A DNA stretch of 64,000 nucleotides from Narthecium ossifragum. Its lineage: Eukaryota; Streptophyta; Magnoliopsida; Dioscoreales; Nartheciaceae. The stretch covers positions 23,009,274-23,073,273 of the forward strand of contig OY986970.1 of NCBI GenBank assembly GCA_963920575.1, given 5' to 3'. A model generated the notes under the pieces. The model made no database searches and was not told where the DNA came from. It worked only from the letters and a program-made list of their open reading frames with translations. Numbering within the stretch: position 1 is the first letter of the stretch; each line of letters opens with the position of its first letter. A program made the position numbers and the translations under genes. Positions 62,251 through 64,000 of the stretch are shown in pieces.

Positions 62251-64000
62251 TATGACAAATACTGATAGACCCGAGATTTAATATTTAGGCTGGACACATC
62301 CGTCGAGGAATGTTGATTTCAACAAACACAATGCTTTACAGGTATCTTGCGATAAATTTCGAACACTGATATGATCTTGCAGAATAGCCCTTCTAATTAG
62401 ATATTCCAGTCATCTCATTGTCTATTTATTCCCAAGTTATGTCCAAATTCCAGCTTTTTTTTTCTCTTTTAGTACTCCGTCAAGTTAGGTTGTACCACCA
62501 GCAGCACTACATGAAGATTGAAGACCAAGGATGAATATAATAGATGAAAACTTTCAGATGAGGGTGTGACAAATAATGCTTTGCTTTCTTTGCTTTCAAG
62601 GGATTATGTAAGCAAATTGTAGGGACCCACATAAACAAGAGACAATCTTTCAATATCACAAGTTGAACGTATAATTTCGTAAGGTAGCATGATGGGTGCA
62701 CTGAGCTCTAGATCTTTCAGAATGCTGCAATTTGGCAACTGATGCGAATGAATTCACTCAAGGCAAAGGCAGAAAAGTACTCTCCATTCATTCTCATCAC
62801 AGATGTAAATGCTTAACTAGGCCACAAGTACAAACGGATTCTGAAAACTCTACAGAGACTCTGGAACAACAGAATAAACAGATCAGAGGTTCTTCTGAAA
62901 TTTCATTTTAACTAGAACCAAAGCGGCAACGTGCTGCAGCCTTGACGCCCTCGAAACTCAGCGATTTCTCCATCCCTTTTATCTCTGGAAAGAATAATTC
63001 AGCACACTTCTGAGAACATTGAATACCGTAGGTACAAAGTAAACTTATAAAAGACATTGAAAACCGTAGGTACAAAGAATAAACTCATAAAAGCGGGAAT
63101 GCTAAACAAAAGTTGTGAATCTTGTGGCATTATGAATTATTGGCTGCTACATCCATGGACGGGACTGGTACTCCATTAGGTTAATCAAATAGCACTACTA
63201 AGTTCTCATAGGATTCCAGCAGCTATTTTGCTGTTTTTTTATGGCTCATGATAGGGTGGAATACCAGCTCTAATGAGGAAGAGCACAACCAATTTAATTA
63301 GTGGGAAGAGCACAGCATATTAATTACCTATATGACTAAGGGATGAGTCTTCAAAATGCTCTAGAACACAAATCCACCTGGTGAGTGATCATCATAATTT
63401 CTTTACGAAATGCATTAGCTAATGAACAAAAGCCGCAAAGTAATTGCAGCATGCCTTCCTGCAATCACTTCATGCCTGAGAACTTTGAGCTGCACTCTAA
63501 CTAGAAACATTGCCTTTTATTTTCCTCGCAAAGGGACAACCAAAGGAGGAGGTAAGTGGAAACAAATCGATGCATTATCCAAAACACCTTTTCTCTTTAT
63601 GAATTTAGAAAAGTAGGAACTATCCAAATCCATTATCGAGGAAATTTTCTAGTTATGCTCTTCAAAAAGTTCATGGAGCCCTTTCCCAGCTATTATATAA
63701 AAAACGTTGACAAAGATATCACCTAGTAAATGTAACTCTTAACCCTGGACGCCAACCTGGTGGAGCTTACTTGAGAAGATGAGATGCAGCAAACATGGAG
63801 GTGGCAGTAATAGTATAGGCCCTATAGGGTGTAAATGAAGTGGAAAGTATGCAAAATAGGACATGGGGGGCTCCAGGTTGAATTCACAGTTGAGAAAGGT
63901 GATCAGGCGAGGGTGAGCTAGCATTTGATATCTCATTGCTAAGCTCCAATGACTCTTTTATGCTCCTTACTGCCTTTATCTCCATCCTCTGAGTTTTTTG
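62251..64000. other. Right-hand flank
   Basis: No complete gene is seen. A possible terminal exon of a minus-strand gene lies at 62908-62984. On the minus strand at 63893-64000 a short open stretch (MEIKAVRSIKESLELSNEIS) might be an upstream exon, but the splice joints are not convincing. Confidence 0.4.
62908..62984 (-). CDS. Possible 3' terminal exon of an unidentified gene
   Basis: After a good acceptor (CTTTCCAG) one frame reads IKGMEKSLSFEGVKAAARCR and ends FGSS-stop. A second frame is also open, so the phase is uncertain. No family recognised. Upstream exons would lie toward 64000 and beyond. Confidence 0.3.

Overview
The window is nuclear DNA of a flowering plant. It holds three intact, spliced or single-exon plant genes (an oleosin, CHUP1 and cyclin H) beside about 43 kb of nested retrotransposons, with GT-AG introns and plant-type LTR elements throughout. 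The very GC-rich, intronless oleosin beside AT-rich, intron-rich CHUP1 and cyclin H genes is a composition often seen in monocots. That placement is an inference and no species is claimed.

Positions 1-14195 hold the 3' end of one Copia element (Copia-A), then a 5'-truncated second Copia (Copia-B). Copia-B was hit twice by a large TG...CA LTR family (called X here), leaving solo LTRs X1 (3211-5487) and X2 (5712-12972). X2 was in turn hit by a non-autonomous CACTA transposon (8184-12875) that carries three consecutive exons of a RABH1/Rab6 GTPase gene.

Positions 14196-39953 are one Copia element (Copia-C) with both LTRs. Its gag gene is split by an X element (X3, 15692-34805). X3 was split by a 15.3-kb Athila-like Ty3/Gypsy element on the minus strand (15709-31000), whose pol was split by a 404-bp hAT-type MITE (24933-25336). 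Target-site duplications at these junctions fix the order of insertion. X3 also holds a probable solo LTR of another family (31255-32674). Every coding region in these elements is broken, mostly by changes that look like C-to-T transitions.

Positions 39959-43076 are a decayed Mutator-like element with about 100-bp terminal inverted repeats, a mudrA N-terminal fragment and an inserted MITE.

Positions 43388-64000 are the genic part: an oleosin (minus) with G-box/RY promoter motifs, CHUP1 (minus, nine exons, 996 residues) for chloroplast positioning on actin, and cyclin H (plus, 333 residues) of the CDK-activating kinase/TFIIH. CHUP1 and cyclin H are head to head, 4.8 kb apart. The gap holds a MITE, an aspartic-protease fragment, a long fold-back palindrome split by a small solo LTR, and three different minisatellites. 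A 5'-truncated LINE lies after cyclin H, and the last 1.7 kb holds at most a terminal exon of an unidentified gene.

The three intact genes do not form a pathway; they are ordinary neighbours at the edge of a transposon cluster.
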